Source of the DNA: Ilyonectria destructans
Lineage: Eukaryota; Ascomycota; Sordariomycetes; Hypocreales; Nectriaceae
Direction of reading: 5' to 3'
Assembly: GCA_020740775.1 (NCBI GenBank)
Contig: JAHEWK010000040.1
Location: 1-64,000, forward strand
DNA: 64,000 bases
The translations under genes were made by a program, and so were the position numbers. Positions 50,892 through 62,126 of the stretch are shown in pieces (within the stretch, counting starts at the first letter, position 1; each line of letters opens with the position of its first letter). The notes under the pieces are model-generated. The model worked only from the letters and a program-made list of their open reading frames with translations. It had not been told where the DNA came from and did not search any database.

Positions 50892-52670
50892 ATTGCCAAA
50901 TCAAGACGCACTGTACAAGTAATGTGGGGCTTGTCATACAGTAGAGTGCATGCAGCATCTGGTTAGGGTAAAAGAATTGAAGCCGCGCGTTTGGCGGAGG
51001 ATGGTGTGAGACGCTGTTGGCGTCGGGACAAAGCGGGTGACAACGTTGTTTACGGAGTAGGTGACTGAACTAGACAGGTACGGTCAGCTTCCTTAATATT
51101 ATTTTGCTCAAAACCCGACAGTCTGGTTTATCACATCATTCGCTGGCCGGGGGCCACTAGGGAAATTGTGCGTCACCAGGAAGGCCAGGGTCAGAGTACA
51201 GGTTCGTCAAACGGGTTAGGTCACCCCTGAATGAATTTGTTAACGAATGCAGGTGGTCGAGGTTGCGCTACTGTATTGAAGATGCCCAGAAAGCGTTCAC
51301 ATAAAGGCATTGCACCGGGCTAGTCGAGGGTCAACCGCACTGTTTGGTTAATCTTTAGGCTCCTCGTTAGGAACGTAGACAGTTGTGAGAAGTGTGCAGA
51401 TTCCGTACTGCCAAGTCATGTGGATCGTTCAACACACCCTGACACGAAGTCAGACGAGGGCTACTGACTGATAACGTTAAGGGTGGATGGTACGGGTGGG
51501 GCCACGTTGGATCGCGCCGAATTCTGAAGAGGCAACACTGTTTACTGCGCGGCGTCATCCTTGACTAGACGGCTCTCGCACAAGCAGGTCCATCAGGGTG
51601 GTGGGTAGCATCCTTAAGCAGGATCATACTGTCGGCCGACCGGAGGCTAGACTCTTGCGAGTCAATGTAAATGTATTCCCAGAAGCAAAGCAGGAAAATC
51701 GGCGTGGCCGCATGTGACGGATGTGATATGCACGTAATGTGGATATGGACGTGATGCTGATGCAGGTACTAGACCTAGTGTGGGAAGAACCCCGCTAAAC
51801 CTCGGACAATATGAGAGAGAACAGAAGGAGAATGGGGAGCACGGAAACAAAACACATCCTACGACACCATCTTACATCAGAATCAGTGACTAGCACTAGA
51901 AGGATACGCGTCGACGGTAAGAAGGACCGCAATCGTAGCAAGAATTTGCTATCGTATCAATTCATTGATTTCATCTCCACAGGACGAGCCTTCTGGACGC
52001 AGACTGTCAAGATTCCACGGTGCCAGCCGGTCCAATAAGAAACGTGGCTTTAGCGCTGGTTTTGCCAATGTCGCTGGGGGTCATAATTACTCACCTCGAA
52101 TGCGGAGAACTACTGCCAGGATCACGCATAATCCCTTCATTTGATACAAAAATCGCGCACTCTCGGTACCAACAGAGTGGTTACGCTATTTACGGTGGCG
52201 AATGGGATTGTGAATAAGACCACCGACGGCGATGGACACAACCAACATCGAAAAGAGGACCCACCAGACGGATTGGGCAGCTGTGCCTCTGAACGGCGCC
52301 CACACAGATTTTAGAGGGGTTTGATGGTCTGTGTCCGCGAAGCCTTGGTAAGTACCCGTTCCCCCTATTGATCGCCCCGAAGACCCATGCACGTGCGCGG
52401 GACTCTATTCAGGCCCATACTCCGTTATGGCACGCCAACGTGATTTTCGTGTTGCAGTCGCGTCCGTGACGCGGTGCAGCTTACAAATGAGAATACAGGA
52501 TGGTAGGCACTCTGACGCGCCTACGTTGGAGCCCACCATCAAGACTTGCATGGATGCCCGGCTCACCAGACATAGTGGGGCAAGCGAGCCCACGCCGGCG
52601 AAGCTCACCCGGCTCCGCAGGGTCGCGCGATTGGCCGGAGTGCTGGAGCAAAATACACATTTTGATCCTA
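50892..52670. other. Gene-poor stretch
   Basis: About 1.8 kb with only short unsupported frames on either strand (longest 90 codons). No RNA gene, element end or known domain was recognised. The first few hundred bases should contain the promoter of the minus-strand gene starting at 50891. Confidence 0.4.
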
Positions 52671-52793
52671 ATCCCATATGTAGACGTTGACATCCCCTAA
52701 CATCGTGCCATGGGGCTCGCAGTTGGGGACGAAATCCCTGTAAGATTGTCTTGCAAGTCCGATGAGATCCATATCCAACTCTTCAGACCGAAA

Positions 52794-53276
52794 TTAGACC
52801 ACGTTAAGTGCCTGACTGGATTCAGTTGCTGTCACAGTATAGCTGGTCGCACCCTGTACTGGCATAGGGGCGACGGGACAGCTCAAAATGTCAGCGGCGA
52901 GGCGATCGCAGTCGTCGCGTGTGGTAGGACTATGCTGTTTGAAAAACCGAGATATCTGGAAGGCGGGTAATTTATCATAACTATCCGCCTCTGCTGCGTA
53001 CTTGAAGACATCCATAGCGAGGGAGTCGTGATGGTTTGGTGTTGTGTTCAGCTTTTGGTGCCCTTTGTAGAACCGAGCCAATTAGGTACCTATCCAAGAC
53101 GTGACATTCCAGCGACTCCGGGCGTATTCGGACAGTGTGCCCTCAATTACATACGGTGGCTGGCACAAACCTGACTCACCCCTGTACTCTTCTGGCATGT
53201 TGAACGGATTGGCGTCATCGTCCTTAGACTTATGCACCTTCTGAGCAGCATCCTCATCACCCAAGGCAAACAACAC
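52794..53276 (-). pseudogene. Degenerate frame, possible aminoglycoside-phosphotransferase-like start
   Basis: One minus-strand frame with a single TAA at 53082-53084 joins two open parts. The downstream part (MDVFKYAAEADSYDKL, then ILSCPVAPMPVQGATSYTV) resembles the N-terminal lobe of fungal aminoglycoside phosphotransferase/choline kinase-like proteins. The upstream part (EYRGESGLCQPPYVIEGTLSEYARSRW) is not recognised. No catalytic HxD or DFG-like motif follows. It is a fragment at best. Confidence 0.35.
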
Positions 53277-54060
53277 TGACGTCCGTGACCAGGATCGCCT
53301 AAGGATCGGAGGAAAGTTTCAGCTGAACAATTTAATCGTTGCCGTGGTGATGAGACCTATAGATGCCAGCGAGCACATACCTCAATTAAGCTCTAGCGAA
53401 TCATCTATCTGCTTAAATCTTAAAAACATTGCATCGAACAAATATTCGTCACAAAGTTTCCATGTGCCTCGATCATCTGCTCGGGGCAATTCCTTTCCAG
53501 CCGTAGTGACATGTATTAAGCTGAGGTTTGGGAGTTTGCGTGAATGAAGCCAGATTCTTCCTCAGACAACCAGAGTCGCTGTTACATCCTTGCCCTTATC
53601 TAAGCGGCGCAGGAATCAGGAGACAAACAGGCTCGTCGCATCGTCGCCTACTCTCTTATCCTACTCTCATCCCGTGGTCGACTACGATAGGCGTGTCTTT
53701 CCTGCCACAGCCGTCCAGGCCCTAGAAGCGCGACTAGTGTCATGCAATGTACATCCCGTATCATCGCTCGTGTGGGCGTTTCCGTTGCTATTAACTGGCG
53801 TCCTCAAGCACAATATTGACCATAACTGGTTGCCAAGTGCAGCGAGTTTTGCTGCACCACCACCTGCAGAATCTCCGAGCACCAATGGTTGGAACAAAAG
53901 GGCGTTTTCACGCGCGACACCTTCGGATTGGACGCTCCAGGTTGTTATTCGCACTGCTGGTGGATGCTTTATTCATTCGCACAAGACTTAGTAAGTTCAA
54001 AGGCACTGGCGACCTGGCGATTTTCGCGTTGAACGACAGAATGTGCGTGCTTTACGCGTG

Positions 54061-54164
54061 TTATTGGCCTGAGTGAGAGGACGTTTAGTAGTGCAGGAGG
54101 GATGATGGGGGTGAGGAGGGAGATAGTAGCGATGTCTCAGTGGATTCGATCATGGAGTAAAGCT
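54061..54164 (+). pseudogene. hAT transposase C-terminal tail
   Basis: The short translated block ERTFSSAGGMMGVRREIVAMSQWIRSWSKAG matches the terminal dimerisation motif of hAT transposases (compare ECERLFSAAGKMVSGLR in hAT-2). It ends directly at the right 68-bp inverted repeat. The rest of the transposase is not recognisable upstream. Confidence 0.65.
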
Positions 54165-54432
54165 GGGATTTCGTCCCCAACTGCGAGCCCCATGGCACGA
54201 TGTTAGGGGATGTCAACGTCTACATATGGGATCTACACGTCTTCACTGCCCTTGTTTAGCCTCAATGATAACCAATGGGGTGATGCACTTGCGTCGCTGA
54301 AGAGGACGAGCGATATCTAGTCGGATCAGGTTAGAACATGTTTTTAACCAATGACTTATGCTCTGCGACATCTCTTCCGAAATCACCAGTTCCTCTGACG
54401 TTATTCTACCTACACCGGAATTAGTCATGCGT

Positions 54433-54640
54433 TCGATCGAGTCTTGGCATTCGATAGGTATCGAATCTACGGAGACACGTTCGATTCGATTCGAGTCTAC
54501 GGGACATGCATTCGGTTCGATTCGATTCGATTCGAGTCTACGGGACCTGCATTCGATTCGATTCGAATCTACGGGAGTCGCATTCGATTCGAATGCCTAG
54601 GCTTGGCGTTCGACTCGATAGATTCGATAGATGTCTGACT
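54433..54640 (+). repeat. GATTCGA minisatellite
   Basis: Tandem array of TTCGA/GATTC pentamers, with higher-order units of about 50-60 bp containing TCGAATCTACGGGA-type blocks. Open frames through it are artefacts of repeat periodicity. Confidence 0.85.
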
Positions 54641-54789
54641 CTGGTGACTCCAGACGCAGCAACGGGCTGAGGGTCGACTCGATGGATAAGCCGGGTCCCT
54701 GCGTGGCTGATGGCAGTCAAAGCTTGAGTTCTGGACTGAGTTCTTGCATGACTTAGGTCAAAGCAAGGTACAACCAGAAGCGAGTCTGC

Positions 54790-55165
54790 CGGACCATGGC
54801 CAAAAATGACTTCATCAGTTTACCGGACATGAAGTCGACGGCGAACCATCCAGTCTATCAGACCAAAAGTCGACGGCAACTCTAGCTTAGCGGACATGAA
54901 GGCATCGGCAACTTTGGGCTACCGCACAGAATGGCATCGGCAGCTATCCCTAGCTTACCGGGCATAATAGCATCAGTAACTCCTCCTAGTTTACCGGACA
55001 TCATGGCATCATGGCATCGGCGGCTATCCCTAGCTCACCGGACATGACGGCTTCGGCAACTTTGGGTTACTGGACATCATGGTATCGGCAGCTATCCTTA
55101 GCTCACCGAACATAACGGCTTCGGCAACTTTGGGTTACCAGACATCATGACATCGGTAGCTACCC
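54790..55165. repeat. ~60-bp minisatellite
   Basis: About five to six degenerate copies of a unit with CTTACCGGACAT, GGCATCGGCA, CTTTGGGTTAC and AGCTATCCCTAG blocks. It runs directly into the 3' end of the MIS13/DSN1 pseudogene and changes its predicted C-terminus. Confidence 0.85.
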
Positions 55166-56634
55166 TTGGATGACCTTCTGGGAGGATGTTGCCCAGACTC
55201 CTCAGCACTTCCATGACGGGCATTTCCTTGGTGCCCGCCCTCGTCTTCTCGCGCTCTTTCCGCTGGCGGAGGCGGAGGGCGCTGAAGCTGAGGACCTTTT
55301 CTGCCTCTTCTGCCGGCGACCAGAACCCGTTGCTCGAACTTGTGGACGTTGTCGGAGAGCTGGTCAATGTGGAATTCGAGAGAGGACTGGATGGCACGCA
55401 ATCGCGATTCGGTTTGCGATCGAATAGCCTCGAATGAGACCGCCTCGTCTGCCAAGTAGCCCCTAATCTTGCCTTCTTCCGGATCCAGGAGATGAAAGTC
55501 TGGCAAGACAATGGGGTCTGTTTCGTTCTCGGCGAACAGAGGCGGTTGCTCAGGGTGTGGTTTCCGAATTGCTTGCCAAGCTTTCTTTTCCTCTTGTAAT
55601 CTGGGCATAAAAGTTAGGAGCCGTAATACAACACATTCTCCGTGAATCACTGACCTCTTAACATTGATCTCCAGTTGTGCAATCTTCTCATCAAGCTCAA
55701 TATTCCTGGGGTTGGGCATTAGGACCACAGGCGCCTTGGGCACATCATCGTCTCTGCTGAACTAATCCGAGAACTCAGATCGGGCTACGAAATCCTTGAG
55801 CAGTTGGTCCTAAACCGTGCGAGCTGTTGAAAAAGTCAGTGTCTCTTCTCGTAATTTAGTCACTCAGGTATTCGAGGGCTACTCACCACCAAGAATGGCA
55901 TTAGGCGTCCCATGAGGCGGCTTCTTAGTCAGAGCACGTTCGCCGCACCAAGTTAAAAGCTGCTTCATTCTTCGCGGCTCTGTCAGGCCATCAGCCTCGA
56001 TGTGCTTGTAGAAACTAGCCGGGTCGACCTCCCGATGCGGAATTGCCGTTTGGCCGCTGTCGATGAGGGAGCTCGCTCGTCGCCCACGCATTCCCAAACT
56101 GCTCCGCCGGTTTCCGTTGCCCTTCTTTCGCATCGCCTTGTTCCGGTTGATGACTGGCGTGTCGCTCATCGGGAGCGCGATCTTGGCAGCTGCAATCGGT
56201 GCCTCATGCTGCGGTAACTCGTCCCAGTTTGGTACCGCGCGTTTCGGTGGTTCTGCATCGTGGCCGCGTTTCTTCGGTGCGCCATTTGTCTGTGGTACCT
56301 CCTCGTCCAGCCTTTTCCCCTGAAACTCGTGCCCTTCTCCTGGTTCCTCTCTTAGAGATCTTGAGTGGTGGTTCCTCGTTGGGCGCGTCCACGCTGGCTT
56401 TCCGCCTCGTGGATTTCCTCGTAGGCTTAGTTTTCGCTGTTTCCGTCGCCGTCGCTGTCGCCACCACCTCCTCTACCACGCTACTGGCTGGTGCTGAATC
56501 CTTGGTAACGCGTGCCTTTGCGGCTGGTCGCCCTCGCCCCCGGCCCGACTTCTTCACGGGCTCTGGCTCATCTGCCTTCTCCGTCTTAACCCTCTTCGAC
56601 TTCCGCACAAACTGAAAGTCGTCATCCTGTTCGT
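55135..56634 (-). pseudogene. MIS13/DSN1 kinetochore protein, decayed copy
   Basis: Segments of the MIS12-complex subunit Dsn1/Mis13 are in order: DDDFQFVRKSKRVKTEK, then NGAPKKRG, SDTPVINRNKAMRKKGNGNRRSSLGMRGRRASSL, VDPASFYKHIEADGL, LLTWCGERAL, KAPVVLMPNPRNIELDEKIAQLE and SFEAIRSQTESRLRAIQSSLEFHIDQLSDNVHKFEQRV. Introns are still visible (55654-55601 and about 55878-55813). It has an extra base near 56320, another near 55310, and two in-frame TAGs near 55801 and 55762 where Gln and Trp are expected. The first exon is missing and the C-terminus runs into a minisatellite. The intact protein links centromere to microtubules and is essential, so a functional copy should exist elsewhere. Confidence 0.85.
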
Positions 56635-57454
56635 AGAGAGCACAGAGAAAATATCTAATTGATCAAGAACTCAGTAAAATTATAGACAACAAGTCTTTAA
56701 TGAATTCTATGTCGCCTTTTTATTTTCTATTCAAGAACCTGGGGAAACTCCAGACATTAAGCCTTTAAGCTACTACATCTCTCTCTTCCTTCCATTCTCC
56801 ATCTCCATCTCTATTCACCGCCGTCACTCTGGCATCGCGCATTTCTCACTTCAACCAAAGCATTTATTCTCATCATGATTGATTGCGCAACTATCCTTCG
56901 ACCATATAGCTCTTGTTACCCACAGCTACCTGCAAAGCCAATTCCCAACACCACCAAAGACTTCATCACCGTGGTTCCGAGTCCTAAAACGCCCCCAGGC
57001 AGGGTAAATCGCGCCTGGCCGAACACCTCTTTGATGTACATCCCATGTGCTTTGCCAAAAACTTACGTACAAGTGAAATTTCGGGTTCGTTTCTCTCATC
57101 AAATCTTCACCTTCCGAGAGTCACATCCCCCTAAGGGTCCCGCAGGCAAGTCCCGAAAGGCTCGCCCACTAACCGCGAACCCCAGACACCGATTCCTGTC
57201 CGGATGTTACACTCGTCGCGAATTGTTGCACGGGCCGAAAAGTGAAGATTAGAAAGAAAAAAAGGTTTGGCAAGCCGCCAAAAGTTCGAAATCCCGTGGC
57301 CCCCTATGTATTGGCGGTTTGAGCCCTCAGATGTCGCCTTTATCAGGGAGACGCCACCACCCCCTCATTGCGGAAAGAAAGGGTCATCCATGGAAGTCAT
57401 TTTGCCGTCCAAGGAAACCAATTCACCTTGGACATCGGCGGATTGCAACTCGTT
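56635..57454. other. Intergenic between two pseudogenes
   Basis: A CT-rich promoter-like tract (56780-56870) precedes an ATG at 56875 that opens a 125-codon plus-strand frame (to 57252) of unknown type, possibly the start of a lost divergent gene. The remainder is 3' flank of the bZIP pseudogene. Confidence 0.4.
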
Positions 57455-58660
57455 CTATGAGAAACGCCGTTGGACACCCTGGCCAGCCATGACCGGTTGA
57501 TTGGGCATGGGGGCATCCATGCCATAGGGGTTCATCTGGGGGTTGAAGGGTTCGACAACCTGAGACATGAAGGCATTGTGGAGACCTTGCTGTTGCGTAA
57601 CTGGGCAGTCCTTGTGTGCGAGAAGGAGTGTCTTCAGGTTGACCACTCCTTCTCTCAGCCGGGTGATCTGCGAAGTCAGAGCATCGTTCTCGGTGCTTAA
57701 CATCTCCACCTTGGTCCGCAGGTTGGCAAGCCACTGCTTTTTTCTTTGACGGCACTTCATGGCAGAAGCACTATGACATGTCAGTAACCATAGTTCAATA
57801 CATGTATTAAAATTTCGAGTAAGACATACCGGTTTCGCTCAAGGAAGTTCTTGCGTTTCTCCTCATCCGTCGTGTTGGTTTTGGTTCCGTTTTCATCATA
57901 CTTCATGTTAGACTCGTCGGACATATCCATTTCTTCAGGCATAGTAACAGCCCCGCTATTGGCCTTGGACTTCTTGTTCCAGGGTGCCTTTGCGGGAGCC
58001 TCATCGGCCTTTCTTCGACCATTTGTGGCGGGCGGGCTCTTCTTACCCTTGCCTCGTATATTGGGTCGGGTCTGGTCGCTATCGTCCGAGGCGACGCTAC
58101 CTTCGCTCACACCGCGAGCGGAACTGATCGAGCCACCACTGGCGATTGACATCTGCGGCGAGGTGTTCATATTCTGGGGCACAACAGGGGCTGTGTGTGC
58201 GTGACTCGTTGCGCCCCAAGTGACAGCAAACTGGTTCGTCGATTGGGCCCCGTTCCTGCCCTGGGTAAGCATGAAAAGGCCGTTAGCGGCGTCGTTGTCG
58301 TGAGGGTCAAAGGGACGGGATGCGGGCTTCGTCTCAAACTTGACAACCACAGCACCCTTGGGGATCTCTTGAGGTTAAGACGTTACGCGGAGCCTGTTGG
58401 GATTGTCCGGACGGTCGCTGAACACCGTTTGTTTGCTCTCTTGGTAGCCGCGCTCATAACAGTGCGATGGAAATCTATGGTGCTAGGCGTCGCCCCTCCA
58501 CTGGCAAGCTGGGCAAAGAGGGCTTGGGAGTTGGGACTGGGCGCAAGGAACATAAACCCGCTGCCGCCGGGAGTCAAACCCGTCCTCAAGGAAGATTCGT
58601 TAGGTGTAGGGAAGCGGTGCAAGGGGTTTGGCGGCTTCGGCATTGGACGCGACCTCTGAT
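57455..58660 (-). pseudogene. ATF1-type bZIP transcription factor, decayed copy
   Basis: Blocks of the fungal stress-response bZIP Atf1/AtfA are in order: FPTPNESSLRTGLTPGGSG, SPNSQALFAQLASGGATPS, then VVKFETKPAS, FDPHDNDAANGLFML, EEKRKNFLERNR / ASAMKCRQRKKQWLANL (basic region split by an intron, ~57832-57775), the leucine zipper LSTENDALTSQITRLREG and the conserved C-terminus LLAHKDCPVTQQQGLH...QGVQRRFS. A frame change near 58430 and a TAA at ~58375 (where a Gln codon is expected) break the protein, and the N-terminal ~120 residues are absent. Intact Atf1 acts with Sty1/Hog1 MAP kinase in stress signalling. Confidence 0.82.
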
Positions 58661-60245
58661 TTCACGAGCGGCTCGGCTTTTGCGTCGGTCGGGGCATCTG
58701 CGAGAAGCTAGACGTAACGATAAGCTAGACGTAAGTAGGACGGACGGTGACGACGATATTGACGGAGATGGGCGATGAGGACGGAGGCACAAGGCGGGGA
58801 CGAAGACGACAACGGTAGGTGGATGGGGATGACGGGAAGCGATGACGTCATGGTGGAGAAACAAGATGGGAGGATGGGGTGGATTTCTTTGACTGATTTG
58901 GGGACTTCGACTCACCTCTGGCTGAGACGTCGGAGGTTGGAAAAGGCGTCAGAGATGACGTGAGGCAGCGAAAAAGAAGGCGCAAAAAAAGAGACAAAAG
59001 ACCGGGGTGCCGTCGCTGACAAAATGCCACCTCAAAGGAGGACGGGGACTCGCACTGTGCTGCCGGTGCTGTAGATGGCATCGTCCGATTTCCCCCACCT
59101 CAACCCAACTGGCTTGTCGCGACGACGATCACTGCAGCGTATTGCTCAGTTGGGCCGACCCGCCCTGTGCGCGTGTGCTTTGTGTTTGCTACTGCGCATC
59201 TTACATCGACCGGCTAGGCTCGCTCGGACGAGATGTCAGTTGTAGTCACAGCAGGTTCCCCAATCTTTCAGTGCCGCCGTCTCATCCCTCAAGCGCTTTG
59301 GCCTTAGTCGGCTTCACGATGCCGTCACTATTGCGACAGGTACTGTACAGGTCTCGGAGCCGAAATACAGTGTTTGAAAGCGCCTGCAAGTCCAAGGTTA
59401 CAATGGAGGCGCCCCCTTGAATGTCTGCCCCATAAATACCGGCCGGGGACCAGTCCTTGCTCCCCCGATGATGTAGAAACCTCCCGTTCCTGCGGTGTAT
59501 CAGGTAGTGGAAAGAGCTCCGGGAAGTCGGACCGGGCTACTTTACTCGAGCGGAATACGCCTCCTTTCAGCAAATATTGTAGGATTTAGACAAGTTTCTG
59601 GTCAGGGAAGTTGGAGACTGTTAGATTGTGGCGCTTAACAACGTCTTGGACGGCTTTCTGCTTGCGCAGGGCGGCGTTCTAATGTATACTCAAAACCCGC
59701 CTGCAAGACGGAGAGCAGTAGACGGATTTCCTATCCGCCCTGGTGTACTGCATATGGCGAGAAGCGATAGGCAGGGAGCTACGTCTGGGGTGGGTGTACA
59801 GCTGAAGGATCTAAGTAGTGACCTTGGCACAATTCATTGAAGAGACGAAGGGACCGTGGCTTGGAGAGCCCGCAAGGCCAAGGAGCATTGGTGGGGTAGC
59901 CGTTTCGCCGATGTTTTCCCGACCCTGGCTGAGTTGGGCGCTGGTTGTTCTGTGGAGTAGCCTTTGGGGGACTTGTAACGACCCCGTTCCTGGGGGTCTT
60001 CAATTTTTACAGAGCGCGAAACGCGCCCGTTCCCGACGCGATGGCCTGCACCTTATCAACCTCCCCAAAAGTTTCGCCACACGGCAAGTCGATGGGCGCT
60101 TTGGTTTCGCGCTACAAACGCCAGCCCATTAATGCAAGCTCCCTGTGGCAGGCAGGACGAGATGAGAGCTAAGTTTCCTGGAGCACTGTGTGACAACGAA
60201 TCTTCGAATCGGGGCAAGTTTAAGACCTGCACTCAGGGGAGCCCA
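58661..60245. other. Intergenic, no supported gene
   Basis: The first ~400 bp are GC- and purine-rich, probably decayed 5' region of the bZIP copy. The rest has only short frames (longest 137 codons at 59007-59420) without domains. The promoter of the HP1 gene should lie in the last few hundred bases. Confidence 0.4.
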
Positions 60246-60293
60246 ATGTTGGTCGCGAACCGGGACAGAGTCGAAGCTCCCAAGGGCGACACA

Positions 60294-61083
60294 ATGGACG
60301 GGAGCGATGAAGATGAAGATGAGGTTGACGACGAACTTGAAGATGAGCTGTGAGGTTCTTGGCTGCTACGAGCTTAATACAATACTAACGAATCTTAGTT
60401 TCATTGTAAAGACGATCAAAAACCACTACATCGACAGAGATGTTAGCATGTTGCATCCAGCTGGGCCATGTCTGTAACTGACGTCTTTCTAGGGAGCTCT
60501 CAAATTTCTGGTTCAGTGGGAGGGCTATGAGAGCAAGAAAGACTGGACGTGGGAACCAGAGGACAATCTCAAGTATGTATTAGGCACCTCTACTTTATCC
60601 TGCAGTTTTCTAATTAGCGTATTTTCTTTAGGGTGTCAGGCGAAGAGATTCTCAACGAGTATTTTAATAAGATTGGTGGAAGACATAAGATCTTCAAGGA
60701 ATCAGACAAAGCGGCTCAGACCAGAAAGCGAAGACGGGGGACAAAGAGCACCACTGACACGACTGCTAAGCGATTGCAAGGAAACGAGACGCGTTTGGCT
60801 GATAAGACTTCACCCGCAACTGTCAAGAATTGGAGCCCTCCTTCAGGGTCATGGGAGGATGAGATTGAGACAATTGACGCGTGTGAGGACGGCGGCAATG
60901 GGAAGCTGGTCGTTTTTCTTATATGGCAGAACGGCGAGAAGACTAAGCATGACACGCAAACTATCTATAAGAAGTGTCCGCAGAAGGTAGTTCATCCCTC
61001 CCTCACCTCATCAGCTTGTCGGTTTCCTTGTTGACACGAAACAGATGCTTCAGTTCTATGAACGACACATTGTCATTGGCTGA
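60294..61083 (+). CDS. Heterochromatin protein 1 (chromodomain and chromoshadow domain)
   Basis: Five exons (60294-60349, 60399-60441, 60493-60572, 60632-60986, 61045-61083) join in frame to 190 residues; an upstream in-frame ATG at 60246 would add 16. After an acidic leader (SDEDEDEVDDELEDE), the chromodomain reads FIVKTIKNHYIDRDGALKF, then QWEGYESKKDWTWEPEDNL. A basic hinge (TRKRRRG) leads to a chromoshadow domain (SWEDEIETIDACEDGGNGKL, VVFLIWQNGEKTKHDTQTIY, KKCPQKMLQFYERHI). HP1 binds methylated H3K9 and dimerises through the shadow domain to build heterochromatin. All splice junctions keep frame with no stops, unlike the neighbouring pseudogenes. The first aromatic-cage position, usually Tyr, is Phe here. 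It could be the main HP1 or a paralogue. Confidence 0.85.
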
Positions 61084-61299
61084 GGCCTGGTATAGGGGCA
61101 CGACCTATGCCGTTTCGGTCCCGACCTAGCTAGGAGAGATTGACCTTCCCTTCTGCTAGCTACTACCGCCCTGCAAGCGAGAGCTCTGCTTTATAACTGT
61201 AAGCTACCCTCAGCTTAGCTCCTTCTCCTTTGCTACTCCTTAGTCTTAGATAGACCAATCCACCGCACCCTTTCGTTGAACAAACCCAGGGCCAGCCTT

Positions 61300-62126
61300 T
61301 CACATTGCGGCGCTGAAGACCTATATCGCAATTGCCTCCTGGATTCCACTAACAGGACTTCAAATGGGGCTGACCTACTTGTCAAATAGGGTGGGACCAC
61401 TACGCCGAAGGGCACGCAGCTCGGACAGAATCTCAAAGTCCAGAGTTCTATGCTGAAGAGCAAGCAAATCTTCCTAATGACAACACCTGGTCTGACGTAG
61501 AATATGCCACGGAGAAGTTTACTCAGCAGTTTCTGGTGGGAATCCATGGTTGTGGTGGTCAGAAGTATCAAAAATCTCTAGCAGCACACATAGCAGCCGA
61601 GGGATCATATAAGTACCACGAACTTGATCGACTATTCCCTCGTCACATGCCTCATACACTTGATAACCGGAATTTTGTCACCCCAAGTTTATAGTAAGAC
61701 AGCGCGTCTGAGCCCTAGTCAATGGCAAGAGTTGTTCTCCGGGTATACAACCCGGCATTTCGATGGCAAGCCCAAGCACGCTTGCCTCTACGCTGAACGG
61801 ACCCAACAGACTCATCCGGTCACTTTATTTGACATCGACAGCATCTTGGGCTTCGTGATTCTCCAGCAGCAGCGGTTCACGGGATCCGGTTTTATTCTGC
61901 TCCTCAGTATTCTCAAAATACTCACACAGACGTTCACCTGGCCTTGGATCGCGCGGATCCAGATCCGGAGCGTCCCCGACTGATTCCGTCACGACTGAAA
62001 GACGTGCCACATTTCATCTTCGCGAAGGTCGAAGGCGCCGAATTCATCACATTCCACCTGTTCTTTCCACATTTGCCATGTCACGACGCCTTCCGTCAAT
62101 TGACTAACGAGCAGCTTTCGCGGTAG
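61300..62126 (+). pseudogene. Broken second copy of the 3566-4894 family
   Basis: Translated blocks SQSPEFYAEEQANLP, EKFTQQFLVGIHGCGG, AAHIAAEGSYKYHELDRLFP, SQWQELFSGY, HFDGKPKHACLY, FDIDSILGF and RLIPSRLKDVPHFIFAKVEGAEF match the intact minus-strand gene at 3566-4894. Several indels and a stop near 61692 change frame, and the copy ends at a TAG near 62126. The short upstream block at 61312-61346 is also shared with the other copy's 5' flank. Confidence 0.8.

Larger units (their letters stand above)
52671..54232. mobile_element. 1.56-kb element bounded by perfect 68-bp inverted repeats
   Basis: Sequence 52671-52738 is the exact reverse complement of 54165-54232 (68 of 68). The outer ends read ATCCCATATGTAGACG. 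A 3-bp direct repeat CTA lies immediately outside on each side. Inside are an unrelated phosphotransferase-like relic and, next to the right repeat, the C-terminal tail of a hAT transposase. It may be a transposon that lost most of its gene, or one end copied in inverted orientation. The perfect repeats imply recent origin or gene conversion. Confidence 0.75.

Noticed and set aside
54358..54638. Open frames of SIRFES-like repeats
   Set aside because: Produced by the GATTCGA minisatellite; there are no gene features around them.
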